From: B10-G9 sp963712165
Lineage (GTDB): Bacteria > Chloroflexota > Anaerolineae > Anaerolineales > UBA11858
Reading direction: 5' to 3'
Assembly (NCBI GenBank): GCA_963712165.1
Contig: CAVQGY010000002.1
Span: 1 to 64,000 of the forward strand
DNA: 64,000 nt
The translations under genes were made by a program, and so were the position numbers. Positions 1 to 8,255 of the stretch are shown piece after piece (the stretch's first letter is position 1; every line of letters starts with the position of its first letter). The notes under the pieces were generated by a model that saw nothing but the letters and a program-made list of their open reading frames with translations, ran no database searches and had not been told where the DNA came from.

Positions 1-19
1 GTGGTAAACCTATTAGATT

Positions 20-3000
20 TCAGACTCTGCCAGAATGGTCAATCCACCCGGCAGATACCTCCCTGCCAGATGCAACCTGATATGGCATCGCATTTTTCCT
101 CGGATGCAACACCAGTGCAGTTATCGACCACGCATTTTTTCTGATTGACACTCCATCCGCAGCCGCGGTGTTGCCGCAAGTCCCAAAGTCCAGTCCGGTA
201 CATTTATCAGGGGGTACGGGGGTTGGCCCAATCGCGCAAAACGGGACAGTGAACGGTATTGTCGTGCAGTCCTGTAGATTGAAAAGCGACCCGGCGTCCA
301 GATAGAGGCCGATCTGGCACCTGGCTCCTCCAGGCAGGGTCCCGTTGACCGGATCCCCTGACCCATCATCCTCATCGGATTCTTTGCCAGTGCTAAACAA
401 ATCTCCAATTGAATACCCGGCGTAGCACAGGGTAACTTCTTCCAGAGGCGGCGCAGAGGCTGAGGCCGGATCGATCTGATCGGGTTCCACCCTGGTGATG
501 CTCGCGATTTTTCCTTCCTCGATCTCAATCGTGAAATACTGCTCGGTTTCTCCATCCCCGGTCTCCTGCGGCCGGCATAAACCCCGTCCGGAGCTGAAGG
601 TCTTGTTCGCGCTGAGGAGCAGGCACTGCAAGATACCCTCCGGGCTGTCTATGGTCGCTGAGATAGGCATTAAGGCGGAGGCAGGATCAAAACAGGACAG
701 TTCCAGATCCTCGCCTGATCCCTCCACAGTCTCAACCTCAGAAAGATCCTGGAGATCGCATTTTCCGCTAGACAACCCTTCCGCTGGTCCTGCAGGAGGA
801 GTTGATCCGCAGAAACCCAGTGCTGGATCAAAGATCTTGCCACCTTCACAAACCGGCTGATCTGACCCAGCGCCGCGGCAGGAATCTGTCTCAGGATCGT
901 AGGTAAGGCCCTTGGGGCAGACGCCTGGCTCATCCGGGGTGCAACTTCCGATCAGGGTCGGGCTGGTTCCAGGCGGGCATTCCCCGGGTTCGCGCAGCAG
1001 GCAGCTGTCAGTCTCTTCATCATAATAATGAGTGGGAGGGCACCCACTCACAGTCCTGGTGCAGCCTGCCCCATCCCACTCGGTCCCTTCTGGGCAATCG
1101 CTCTCTCCAGTTCCGGGAGATGGCACGCAGCAGCCGATCAGGCTGTTATAGGAATAGCCTTCCGAGCAGAGGCTTTCCGGGCCGTTGAGCGGTCGGCAGG
1201 TTCTGGTCACGGGATCCAGATAATAGCCCAGAGCACAGCCATCCCGGGTTTCCAGGCAGAGTCCCAGACCGGGATCCTTGTAGGCACCCGCTGCACAGCC
1301 TTCCGAAGGTTCTGGGGGCCGGCCGTATTCATCATAATCAATCCCTTCACTTGCATCGTCACTATTGCATCGGTAGGAGAGGAATTTCGTATTATCACTC
1401 GGAATGCATTTCCCCTCAAAATCCAATTCCTGGCAGGGACCGCAGCCATCCCAACCCAGGGGCAGGCACTGCTTCAGTCCAGCGTCGAAATATTCATCTG
1501 GGCCGCAGTCATAATTTTCCCCGGAATAGGGGGAACAGCAGCCGGTCTCCTGGTTGAAGGTGTATCCCGGTGGGCACATGCCGCTGCCGTCACTGAGCGA
1601 GAAGAATTCCCATTGGTCGCCTTCCGGGAGGTCAGCTGCGCCAACCCCTTCCACGCTGACCAGGGCCAATCCCAGTGGCCCAGTATTTGGGACCGGGAGC
1701 CCCGGTCCGCTGGGGCAGGCGGAGGGACCGCTGTCTTCCAAACCGTCCACCAGGCTGTAGATCATGGGCACTCCGGACGCCGCCGGGGCGCATCCACCCA
1801 CCTGGAGGTCATAGTAGAATCCAGTCGGGCAGAATTCATCCATCGCGATCAGGTCATCCTCTTCAGGCTTGCAGGCCTCGATCTCGGTTAGGACGCCAGC
1901 GCCGGGGGAAGGGCAGCTGCAGTACAGGTTGCCGGGATAATCCGCATATTCCTTGCAAGAGCATTCCTTACCACCAGCCTTAACCTCTAGGCCTTCACCG
2001 GAAGGAAGGTCATGAGAAATGGTCAGGTCGAAAACCCCACCCTGGGGGCAATTGGCGCCTGCAACCTGGAAGTTGGGATCCAGGCCGTTTTCATCTGCCA
2101 GCTGCAGCGAGATGGTTTGCATCTTATCAGGGGGGAGATTGCAGGTGGCTGCTGTTTGCGTTTTGCAGATCGGGGCGTAGCTCAGAGCCGCGCCCTCGGT
2201 GACGCAGCGGAAGCCAACCAGGGGATTGGACATGTCAGGCAGCATGCCTATGCGGGGGAAGATAGGGGGTTGATCCGGGCTTGATTTGTCCATCCCCACG
2301 GATTCCGCGCTGATAAAAAACTTGCCGTCTTCGAATTTGATCGAATACCGCCAGGTATCTTTTGCGAACTCCCATTTTCCCATAGAGAAGAATTTGTAGG
2401 ATTCAAACTTGATCTCGTCCAGCTTGATCTCATCTAATTTGATCTCATCCAGCTTGATCTCATCCAGCTTGATCTCGTCTAACTTGACCTCATCTAACTT
2501 GACCTCGTCCAACTTGAGTTCGTCCCATTTGATCCAGTACTTCCCCATTGCCTCACCAGCGGCATCCAGGTCCAAACCCATAGCAACTTTAAGATCCCCG
2601 TACATGGGTCCAAATGGATTGGCAACCAAAGAGCTGTTGTAATAGTCAGGGTCATCCCAGTCATAAACCCATTCCCCGAAACCTTCCTGACTGATCAGTT
2701 CCCCTCCGCTATCAGCGCAGTCCTCCTCGCCGCCCGTTGCCCGGACTAACTCGGCTTCAGTGGGCAGGCGGCCGCCCAGGTAGGAGCAATAGGCTTGCGC
2801 TTGATACCAGTTCACCCCCGCGGGAGCCAGAGGATACTCTGTTTCCGTGACCGGTTCACACTCCCCTTCCTCGACACATTGAGCATATTCTGCGCCAATG
2901 ACCAGGCGAGATTGAATCTCGAAATCAAATACCAGAACAGAATGTCGGAGGCCGCTGCCATCTTCGACAGTTATCAATCCGCCAGGGACTTCCACTTCGG

Positions 3001-3130
3001 TCTGCACTGCAGGAAGCTGGATCTCACCAGGCACGACAGGCGTAACTGTGGCACAGCTGGAAAGGATGAATGAAAAAATGAGTATTATGCTGAGTAGAAT
3101 GATCCCCTGCTGGGTTTGCTGGCTCCTCAT
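20..3130 (-). CDS. Large Cys-rich lipoprotein with a modified FGE-sulfatase domain
   Basis: Predicted surface lipoprotein. The start is the ATG at 3130, which follows a strong AGGAGGAGA site seven bases upstream; the upstream in-frame extension has no such site. A hydrophobic signal segment ends in the lipobox LSSC. Residues about 60-160 carry an FGE-sulfatase-type stretch (GVNWYQAQAYCSYLGGRLPT), and the terminal FGE motif GFRCV appears only about 150 residues later. Between them sits a KLDE repeat block where the usual RGGSW core would be. The remainder is a long series of Cys-rich modules of the type CPPGY..ETGCC or CPEGTEWDG.GC, suggesting disulfide-stabilised extracellular repeats. FGE catalytic activity looks unlikely. 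The last ~50 residues of this frame lack Cys. The neighbouring frame continues the Cys-rich pattern to a stop at 39, so the 3' end is probably frameshifted near 162-172. Confidence 0.8.
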   Translation of the reverse strand: MRSQQTQQGIILLSIILIFSFILSSCATVTPVVPGEIQLPAVQTEVEVPGGLITVEDGSGLRHSVLVFDFEIQSRLVIGAEYAQCVEEGECEPVTETEYPLAPAGVNWYQAQAYCSYLGGRLPTEAELVRATGGEEDCADSGGELISQEGFGEWVYDWDDPDYYNSSLVANPFGPMYGDLKVAMGLDLDAAGEAMGKYWIKWDELKLDEVKLDEVKLDEIKLDEIKLDEIKLDEIKLDEIKFESYKFFSMGKWEFAKDTWRYSIKFEDGKFFISAESVGMDKSSPDQPPIFPRIGMLPDMSNPLVGFRCVTEGAALSYAPICKTQTAATCNLPPDKMQTISLQLADENGLDPNFQVAGANCPQGGVFDLTISHDLPSGEGLEVKAGGKECSCKEYADYPGNLYCSCPSPGAGVLTEIEACKPEEDDLIAMDEFCPTGFYYDLQVGGCAPAASGVPMIYSLVDGLEDSGPSACPSGPGLPVPNTGPLGLALVSVEGVGAADLPEGDQWEFFSLSDGSGMCPPGYTFNQETGCCSPYSGENYDCGPDEYFDAGLKQCLPLGWDGCGPCQELDFEGKCIPSDNTKFLSYRCNSDDASEGIDYDEYGRPPEPSEGCAAGAYKDPGLGLCLETRDGCALGYYLDPVTRTCRPLNGPESLCSEGYSYNSLIGCCVPSPGTGESDCPEGTEWDGAGCTRTVSGCPPTHYYDEETDSCLLREPGECPPGTSPTLIGSCTPDEPGVCPKGLTYDPETDSCRGAGSDQPVCEGGKIFDPALGFCGSTPPAGPAEGLSSGKCDLQDLSEVETVEGSGEDLELSCFDPASALMPISATIDSPEGILQCLLLSANKTFSSGRGLCRPQETGDGETEQYFTIEIEEGKIASITRVEPDQIDPASASAPPLEEVTLCYAGYSIGDLFSTGKESDEDDGSGDPVNGTLPGGARCQIGLYLDAGSLFNLQDCTTIPFTVPFCAIGPTPVPPDKCTGLDFGTCGNTAAADGVSIRKNAWSITALVLHPRKNAMPYQVASGREVSAGWIDHSGRV
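2407..2529 (-). repeat. 15-bp tandem repeat encoding KLDE(I/V) pentapeptides
   Basis: About eight consecutive 15-base units encode LDEVK/LDEIK pentapeptides, flanked by the related KWDEL and KFESYKF. Synonymous third-base differences between units show the amino acid sequence is conserved more than the DNA. The block lies inside the FGE-like domain of the lipoprotein and is strongly charged with a hydrophobic residue every fifth position. Confidence 0.9.
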
Positions 3131-3214
3131 ACTTCTCCTCCTGTTCCCCCGCCGAAATGTTGAGAATTTAGCTATTTTTTTATTATACATTGACTTTTCT
3201 GCGATCTGAACCAA

Positions 3215-3374
3215 AGCAGGACCCGGTTGGTTGGGGAGGTTATCCTGAACGAAGTGAAGGGCTCAGGTCAGGCGAAGCGAATATTCGGTCCAGTGGGAAG
3301 CATATACCGGTCTCTTGTTCCCCGTCGCTCGCGAAGCGAGCATCCGGTCTCTGTATCCCGGTCCTTATGTCCCT
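3215..3374. other. Intergenic stretch with a variable-stem hairpin
   Basis: Between the two minus-strand genes is a short repeat of the CCCGGTC family. At 3327-3341 a stem GCTCGC / GCGAGC encloses the loop GAA, flanked by ...CCGTC and CCGGTC boxes. It belongs to the same family as the arrays near 5.6, 12.4-13.6 and 18.5 kb. Confidence 0.7.
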
Positions 3375-4781
3375 TCAGGTTATAAGCTCCCTCAACCGTT
3401 CCCAGATCCTCACCATCGCCAGCGTATCCAGCTTGCAGTAGGCCAGCATGTCATGTCTTACCTGGGGAACCTGATCGGGAGGGATTTTCCCTAACAGGAG
3501 ATCTCCCCAGGTCAGCAAAGCCTGGGTGCCGCCAGAGATGGGCAGCTCCTGATAGGCGTTCTCAAATTCGGGGAGAAAGACCGGCAAGACAGCCTTCAGG
3601 GAAGCGCTGCCCCTGAATCCTGGGTCGACATACAGGCCCCTGCTGAAGATCTCCATCAGGTCCACGATGCGCTGATTGACCCTCAATAACCCTTCCCTCC
3701 AATCAGGGTAGCGCTCTGCCATTTCTGCTGTCTTGCCCATCTCAAAGCTTTTATTCCAGACCAGGATCGATCCCGCTTCACCAACCTTTTCTACTAAATC
3801 GGCAGCCAGCTTAGGGCCGGGATCCTCCTCCCCTGTCAACAACAGCTCATGGTGCTCAAGCTCCCCATTCCGCTCCATCCTATGCAGGGAATACTGGAAT
3901 ACCACGTGTTGATAGGGTTTGTACCCGGGATAAAGCGGAACCGCTGAGGGGTAGGTCTCATAGTCCAGGAAATACAGCGGATAATCCAAACTTTCCAGCT
4001 CACCCTGGATGGCCTCCCGATCGATCACAGGGCCCCCGCTGATCACGGCCTGGCGGTGCAGTTCCTGTTTCGCAGACAGAGTAAACTCCGCCGGCATCCC
4101 CTGGATCGAAAATACCCCGCTGGCGCGCAGCTCCTGTTTTTTGACCGTACTTAAGCGGGGCAGATTGTAGATGGGATGATCCGGCAGTTCCCCGAAACAC
4201 AGGGCCGGGCAGGGACAGCTGCCGGGGTGATCACAGGGCGTGATCCCCTCAGGAGATTGGCTGTTGACCACTTCAAGCGCGTTTTCCCGCTCCAGGAGCA
4301 CCTCCTCCCGCAGGTCTTCAACCTCCTCGTTGAGGTTCTCGATCGTGAGAAAATCCTCCAGGATCAGCTCACCGCCATGCAGATACTCCTTATTGACATA
4401 GACCAGGTAGACATCCCGCACCTTCAGGCTGGCTTCACAGACCAAACGCTGAAAAGCCAGGTCGTAATAATGTTCCTTTTTGATCGAGGTCGAGCTTTTG
4501 ACCTCGTAAATATCATAAACATCTTGGTCCGGATCATACAGCAATCCATCCACCCGGACCTGAAATGGTCCGGCCTGAAAGGTACCCTGGGTGCTGACCA
4601 CGCCCTTTCCCTTAAGGTATTGGTCCCTCAGGTATGCCAGGGCCATTTCCTCGACCATCTTCCCCTGGTCCATCAGGTGCTGGTCGAAAGCTGAGGGCTC
4701 CTTTTCAATCTGGCCATTCTTTTTTGCCCAGAGATGCATCGGGCTGGAGAGATAGTCTAAAAAATCGGTTTTGGTGAGCAT
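3375..4781 (-). CDS. DUF2779-family protein: PD-(D/E)XK-like nuclease plus exonuclease-like domain
   Basis: Predicted nucleic-acid-processing protein of 468 residues; the physiological substrate is unknown. The N-terminal part resembles a PD-(D/E)XK/Cas4-like nuclease: an aspartate near VDGLLYDPDQDVYD followed by IYEVKSSTS, giving the D...E-x-K signature. A Cys cluster around 190 (CDHPGSCPCPALC) could bind an iron-sulfur cluster or zinc. The C-terminal DUF2779 part has YFLDYET at its start and ends with CKLDTLAM, the acidic positions of a DEDD-type exonuclease fold. Family members are typically of similar length, so the gene looks complete. The start MLTKTDFLDYL fits family N-termini. It is transcribed alone, facing a repeat-rich gap. 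Confidence 0.78.
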   Translation of the reverse strand: MLTKTDFLDYLSSPMHLWAKKNGQIEKEPSAFDQHLMDQGKMVEEMALAYLRDQYLKGKGVVSTQGTFQAGPFQVRVDGLLYDPDQDVYDIYEVKSSTSIKKEHYYDLAFQRLVCEASLKVRDVYLVYVNKEYLHGGELILEDFLTIENLNEEVEDLREEVLLERENALEVVNSQSPEGITPCDHPGSCPCPALCFGELPDHPIYNLPRLSTVKKQELRASGVFSIQGMPAEFTLSAKQELHRQAVISGGPVIDREAIQGELESLDYPLYFLDYETYPSAVPLYPGYKPYQHVVFQYSLHRMERNGELEHHELLLTGEEDPGPKLAADLVEKVGEAGSILVWNKSFEMGKTAEMAERYPDWREGLLRVNQRIVDLMEIFSRGLYVDPGFRGSASLKAVLPVFLPEFENAYQELPISGGTQALLTWGDLLLGKIPPDQVPQVRHDMLAYCKLDTLAMVRIWERLRELIT

Positions 4782-4999
4782 AGGATTATTATACTTTCTT
4801 GTTTTGTCATCCTGACCCGGAGTGCAACGAAGGGGAAGGATCCAGGAGACGATCCGTTTCCGAATACTCCATTCTAATGAGGTCGATCCTCGAGATTTGC
4901 TGATCTGATGGATTCTTCGCCTTCACTTCGCGAAGGCTCAGAATGACAGGAAGGGAAAAATGGAAAGAGGAACAGGGATACGTTACACACAATTGAAGG

Positions 5000-5043
5000 G
5001 GCGAGCCAAGCCGGTCCTGAGCGTAGCCGAAGGAGGCTCGCCC
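5000..5043. repeat. GGGCGAGCC palindrome with long loop
   Basis: The arms GGGCGAGCC and GGCTCGCCC enclose a loop of about 26 bases and are followed by TTT. It is a variant of the GGGCGACNN palindrome family (for example 22401-22421) with a different outer stem and an enlarged loop. Confidence 0.7.
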
Positions 5044-5059
5044 TTTGCTGTCACCCATC

Positions 5060-5207
5060 CTCCCCGGCTGAACCCGGGGGCTGGTGCACTTCAAACCTTC
5101 CTGTAAGAAGGTTTCCTAAGAAACCCTGCTTAAGCAGGGTTTGGATGACCTCAGCTCACGGTTTTGCGAAGCACCCCGAGCCATAGCGAGGGGCCAACCG
5201 TGGGTTG
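5060..5207. repeat. Multi-hairpin repeat, copy a (loop of last hairpin interrupted)
   Basis: Four hairpins in a row: CCCCGG..CCGGGG, AAACCTTCCT..AAGGTTT, AAACCCTGCTTAAGCAGGGTTT-type, then CACGGTT..AACCGTG. The last hairpin carries about 28 extra bases in its loop (5166-5193) relative to the copy at 27131-27256, which lies in the opposite orientation. No open reading frame is associated. Confidence 0.8.
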
Positions 5208-5265
5208 AGAAAGATTTCGGTCAATCATTAACATGAGATTGCCGCGACAATCAATCATTCCGCTA

Positions 5266-5502
5266 CGGGCAGGCTCCAACCAAGCTATGCTTATTTGCAG
5301 TCGAAGAGGCGGCGATAAGCAATCTCGCTATTCTGTAGATGTCGCTCCGCTCAATGAGCTGTGTTTGCTGATCAATGAAAAAAATCAGCTCTCAGAGCGG
5401 AGGTCCTGAGGGTATCCGAAGGGCCGCAGACGAAGAGGCGGCGATAACTAATTCGCTATTTCGTCTGCGCTCATCCTGGATGTCGCTCCGCTCAATGAGC
5501 TG
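5266..5502. repeat. ~146-bp inverted-repeat element, 1.5 copies
   Basis: Contains two CTCCGCTCAATGAGCTG ends and one CAGCTCTCAGAGCGGAG end, with the internal GCAGACGAAGAGGCG / CGCTATTTCGTCTGCGC arms. The unit is a long imperfect palindrome. Related copies are at 14072-14284 (same orientation) and as a triple tandem at 26661-27050 (opposite orientation). Confidence 0.8.
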
Positions 5503-5562
5503 GAAACCACTTGGATATTGATAAAAGGGCGACCCTACAATAGATACATTCTCCTTCCCCGG

Positions 5563-5632
5563 TCGCTCGAAGCGAGCACCCGTCTCTGTCCCGGTCGGGC
5601 ACGCAGTGCCCCCCGGTCTTCGCGCAGCGAAT
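5563..5632. repeat. Variable-stem hairpin repeats between CCGGTC boxes
   Basis: Three adjacent units: a shortened GCTC-GAA-GCGAGC, a perfect GGGCAC-GCA-GTGCCC (5597-5611) and TTCGC-GCA-GCGAA, each bordered by CCGGTC or CCCGTC. The stems differ while loops stay GNA. Confidence 0.8.
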
Positions 5633-5764
5633 AAATGACTCCCGTCATTTTTCCACCTGACAAGATTGTAATCTCCACATGACTCCCCGCACCTTGACCA
5701 ACGCCCCTGCCTGGATGTAAAATTATGACCCATTGACTGCCATAACGCAACCAAGGTGCCATAC

Positions 5765-6361
5765 ATGACCCAGGACAAAAGGATCCGCAGGACCCAAAAA
5801 TTGCTAGGTGAAGCCCTTATCGCAGAAGCCCTCGAAAAAGGCTACAAGAATATCACCATCCAGGATGTCACCCAGCGGGCCGATGTCGGCTACCGGACCT
5901 ACTTCCGGCACTTCAAAGGCCTGGACGAGCTCCTGCTCAGCGTGGCCCAGGACCGCCTGGACCAGTTCTACGAACTGCTTAACATTCCTATGCCGGGAGA
6001 ATTGATCGAGGACCCGGTCGGGACCTTCAATACCATCGGAGCCACCCTCTTCCAGCATATCAAGGACAACCAGCAGGCATTCCGCTTCCTGCTTTTGGAT
6101 CCCAACCTGCGTTTTGTGCTCGAACCCATTCAGGAACGGGCCTGCGGCAAAGCGGAAACCATCCTGGCCGGCCTGCCCCAGGGGACCATCCCTGCCGGGG
6201 TGGCTGCCAACCATATCATCTCCTCCACCATCTCGCTCATCCGCTGGTGGCTTGAAAACGAAACCCCCCACTCTCCCCGGAAAATGGGCCTGATCTTCAC
6301 CGATCTCATCATCCAGCCCACTTTGCTGGTGATGACCCAGGGTAGAGAGAAGGATCAATGA
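5765..6361 (+). CDS. TetR/AcrR-family transcriptional regulator
   Basis: DNA-binding repressor, 198 residues. The N-terminal helix-turn-helix spans about residues 8-55 (RRTQKLLGEALIAEALEKGY, then ITIQDVTQRADVGYRTYFRHF), the classic TetR_N layout. The C-terminal ligand-binding part is variable and the ligand is not predictable. The ATG at 5765 is preferred to the GTG at 5756 because AAGGTG lies about eight bases before it. It starts the block of efflux genes that follows with a gap of 38 bases, so it probably represses that operon and itself in response to an exported compound. Confidence 0.88.
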   Translation: MTQDKRIRRTQKLLGEALIAEALEKGYKNITIQDVTQRADVGYRTYFRHFKGLDELLLSVAQDRLDQFYELLNIPMPGELIEDPVGTFNTIGATLFQHIKDNQQAFRFLLLDPNLRFVLEPIQERACGKAETILAGLPQGTIPAGVAANHIISSTISLIRWWLENETPHSPRKMGLIFTDLIIQPTLLVMTQGREKDQ

Positions 6362-6399
6362 TTTTGATGAAGACTTAACCAGTTTGACCACTACCAACC

Positions 6400-7113
6400 A
6401 TGACCGATTCGACCTCTCCCATCATTGAATTACAGGGTGTGACCAAACACTATCACACCCGGGCCGGGGCTTTTCCGGCTCTGAAAGGCATCGACCTGGA
6501 TATCTATCCCGGCGAGTTCCTGGGCGTGGTCGGCAAATCCGGGGCCGGCAAATCCACCCTGCTCAATATCATCACCGGTGTGGATCAGCTCACCGCCGGC
6601 CAGGTGGTGGTACGAACCAATGGCTCTACCCTTAATCTGGCTGAGATGACTGAAAACGAACTCACCCTGTGGCGGGGCCGGACCATGGGGGTGATCTACC
6701 AGTCCTTCCAGCTCCTGCCTATGCTCACCCTGGTCCAGAATGTGATGCTGCCCATGGATATGAGCGGCCTCTACCACCCCCGCAAGAGCCGGGAGCGGGC
6801 CCTCGAGCTGCTGGACATGGTCGAGTTAAGCGACCACGCCTTCAAATATCCCACCCAGATCTCCGGCGGGCAGCAGCAGCGGGTGGCTATCGCCCGTGCC
6901 CTGGCCAACGATCCCCCCCTGATCGTGGCCGACGAGCCAACCGGCAGCCTGGATTCGGTTACCGCTGACCATATCTTTGAGATCTTTGAGAATTTATTGG
7001 ACGCTGACCGCACCATCGTCATGGTCACTCACGATAAGGGCCTGATGCCCCGCTTCACCCGCCATCTTGAGATCGCTGATGGCGAGCTGGTCGATAACGG
7101 GAGGGAAGTATGA
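6400..7113 (+). CDS. ABC transporter ATP-binding protein (MacB/LolD type)
   Basis: Cytoplasmic ATPase of a MacB/LolD-like ABC system, 237 residues. Visible motifs are Walker A GKSGAGKST (about 45-53), a Q-loop (YQSFQLLPMLT), the signature SGGQQQRVAIARA and Walker B LIVADEPTGSLD. All expected catalytic residues are present. The TGA overlaps the ATG of the next gene by four bases, which indicates translational coupling with the second ATPase. It probably forms a heterodimer with that ATPase on the 811-residue FtsX-type permease. Confidence 0.93.
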   Translation: MTDSTSPIIELQGVTKHYHTRAGAFPALKGIDLDIYPGEFLGVVGKSGAGKSTLLNIITGVDQLTAGQVVVRTNGSTLNLAEMTENELTLWRGRTMGVIYQSFQLLPMLTLVQNVMLPMDMSGLYHPRKSRERALELLDMVELSDHAFKYPTQISGGQQQRVAIARALANDPPLIVADEPTGSLDSVTADHIFEIFENLLDADRTIVMVTHDKGLMPRFTRHLEIADGELVDNGREV

Positions 7114-8237
7114 ATGATAATCCTTCCCCCCTGATCCAGATGCAAGGCGTGGTCAAGACCTTTGTCAACACCGCCGGGGAGTTCACCGCCCTGCGGGGAG
7201 TCGATCTCTCCGTCCAGAGTGGTGAGTTTGCCGCCGTGATCGGAAAATCCGGCAGCGGCAAATCCACTCTGCTCAACATGCTCACCGGCATTGACCACCC
7301 CACCAGCGGGCAGGTCCTGGTGGACGGCCTGGATATCTATTCCCTGACCGAAAGCCAGCGCTCCCTCTGGAGAGGGCGCAACCTGGGCATCGTCTTCCAA
7401 TTCTTCCAGCTTTTACCGATGCTCAACCTGCTGGAAAATGTCATGCTTCCCATGGATTATGTAGGCATGTACGAGATCGACCAGCGGCCCAAAAAAGCCC
7501 TCGAATTGCTGGAACTGGTCGGCCTCAAAGACCAGGCCCAACAGCTGCCCCGGGCCGTCTCCCGCGGACAGCAGCAGAGCGCGGCTATCGCCCGGGCAAT
7601 GGCCACTGACCCGCCCATAATCGTGGCCGATGAACCCACAGGCAACCTGGATTCCCGTTCCGCCGCGGTGATCATAGACCTCTTTGAGCAGCTCTCCCAC
7701 CAGGGCAAGACCATCCTGATGGTCACCCACGACTCTTCGATGACCGAGCGGGCTTCCCGCACAGTCTTCATTTCCGACGGGGAGCTGGTGGACGAGACCA
7801 TCGCCCAGGCTTTGCCCCTGCTCAGCCATCCCTTGATGAAAGAACTCGCCCGCAGAGTGGAGAAACGCAGCTACCAGCCCGGGGCGGTTATCCTGCAGCA
7901 GAAAAAAAGCGTGGACAACTTCTACATGATCCAGAGCGGACAGGTCGAGATCGTCCTCCAGGGACGCTTCAGCGATGACCTGGTGATCACCTCCCTGAAG
8001 AAAAACGACTTCTTTGGTGAGATCGCACTCCTCAAGGGCGGAAAAGCCATCGCCAGCGTGCGGGCTTCCGATGAGGAGCCTGTCGAGCTCCTCGCTCTTC
8101 CCAGGGAAGATTTCAACTGGCTGATGGAGGAATCCCCCCTCACCGAGGAAGCCATCTGCCTGATTGTCCAGCAGCGGCTGGACGAGAACCAGCAGATCAA
8201 CCACACCAAGAAAAGAGGACTATTTAGAAGAGGCTGA
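7110..8237 (+). CDS. ABC ATPase fused to a cyclic-nucleotide-binding-like domain
   Basis: 375 residues in two parts. Residues 1-230 are a second MacB/LolD-type ATPase: Walker A GKSGSGKST and Walker B IIVADEPTGNLD are intact, but the signature reads SRGQQQSAAIARA instead of SGGQQQR, so one ATP site may be weakened. Residues about 240-360 form a CRP-like beta-roll: QPGAVILQQ, MIQSGQVEIV, then the phosphate-cassette-like FFGEIALLKGGKAIASVRA. The arginine that normally follows in RAATVRA-type cassettes is replaced here by KAIA, so nucleotide binding is uncertain. The domain could allosterically gate export. It is the third gene of the efflux operon. Confidence 0.9.
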   Translation: MNDNPSPLIQMQGVVKTFVNTAGEFTALRGVDLSVQSGEFAAVIGKSGSGKSTLLNMLTGIDHPTSGQVLVDGLDIYSLTESQRSLWRGRNLGIVFQFFQLLPMLNLLENVMLPMDYVGMYEIDQRPKKALELLELVGLKDQAQQLPRAVSRGQQQSAAIARAMATDPPIIVADEPTGNLDSRSAAVIIDLFEQLSHQGKTILMVTHDSSMTERASRTVFISDGELVDETIAQALPLLSHPLMKELARRVEKRSYQPGAVILQQKKSVDNFYMIQSGQVEIVLQGRFSDDLVITSLKKNDFFGEIALLKGGKAIASVRASDEEPVELLALPREDFNWLMEESPLTEEAICLIVQQRLDENQQINHTKKRGLFRRG

Positions 8238-8255
8238 GTCCGGACAGGAGTAAGT

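Larger units (their letters stand above)
4782..5764. other. Repeat-rich intergenic region
   Basis: About 1 kb without a convincing gene. It contains, in order, an extended palindrome (5000-5043), a multi-hairpin repeat (5060-5207), one and a half copies of the ~146-bp inverted-repeat element (5266-5502) and variable-stem hairpins (5563-5632). Short open frames across it have no ribosome site or protein-like composition. Confidence 0.7.

Noticed and set aside
1028..1891. 287-codon plus-strand open frame inside the Cys-rich lipoprotein gene
   Set aside because: Shadow of the Cys-rich repeats; no start signal; the opposite strand has a signal peptide, ribosome site and repeats.
7413..8204. 263-codon minus-strand open frame inside the ATPase-cNMP gene
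   Set aside because: Antisense shadow of a gene with complete Walker motifs; composition unlike a protein.
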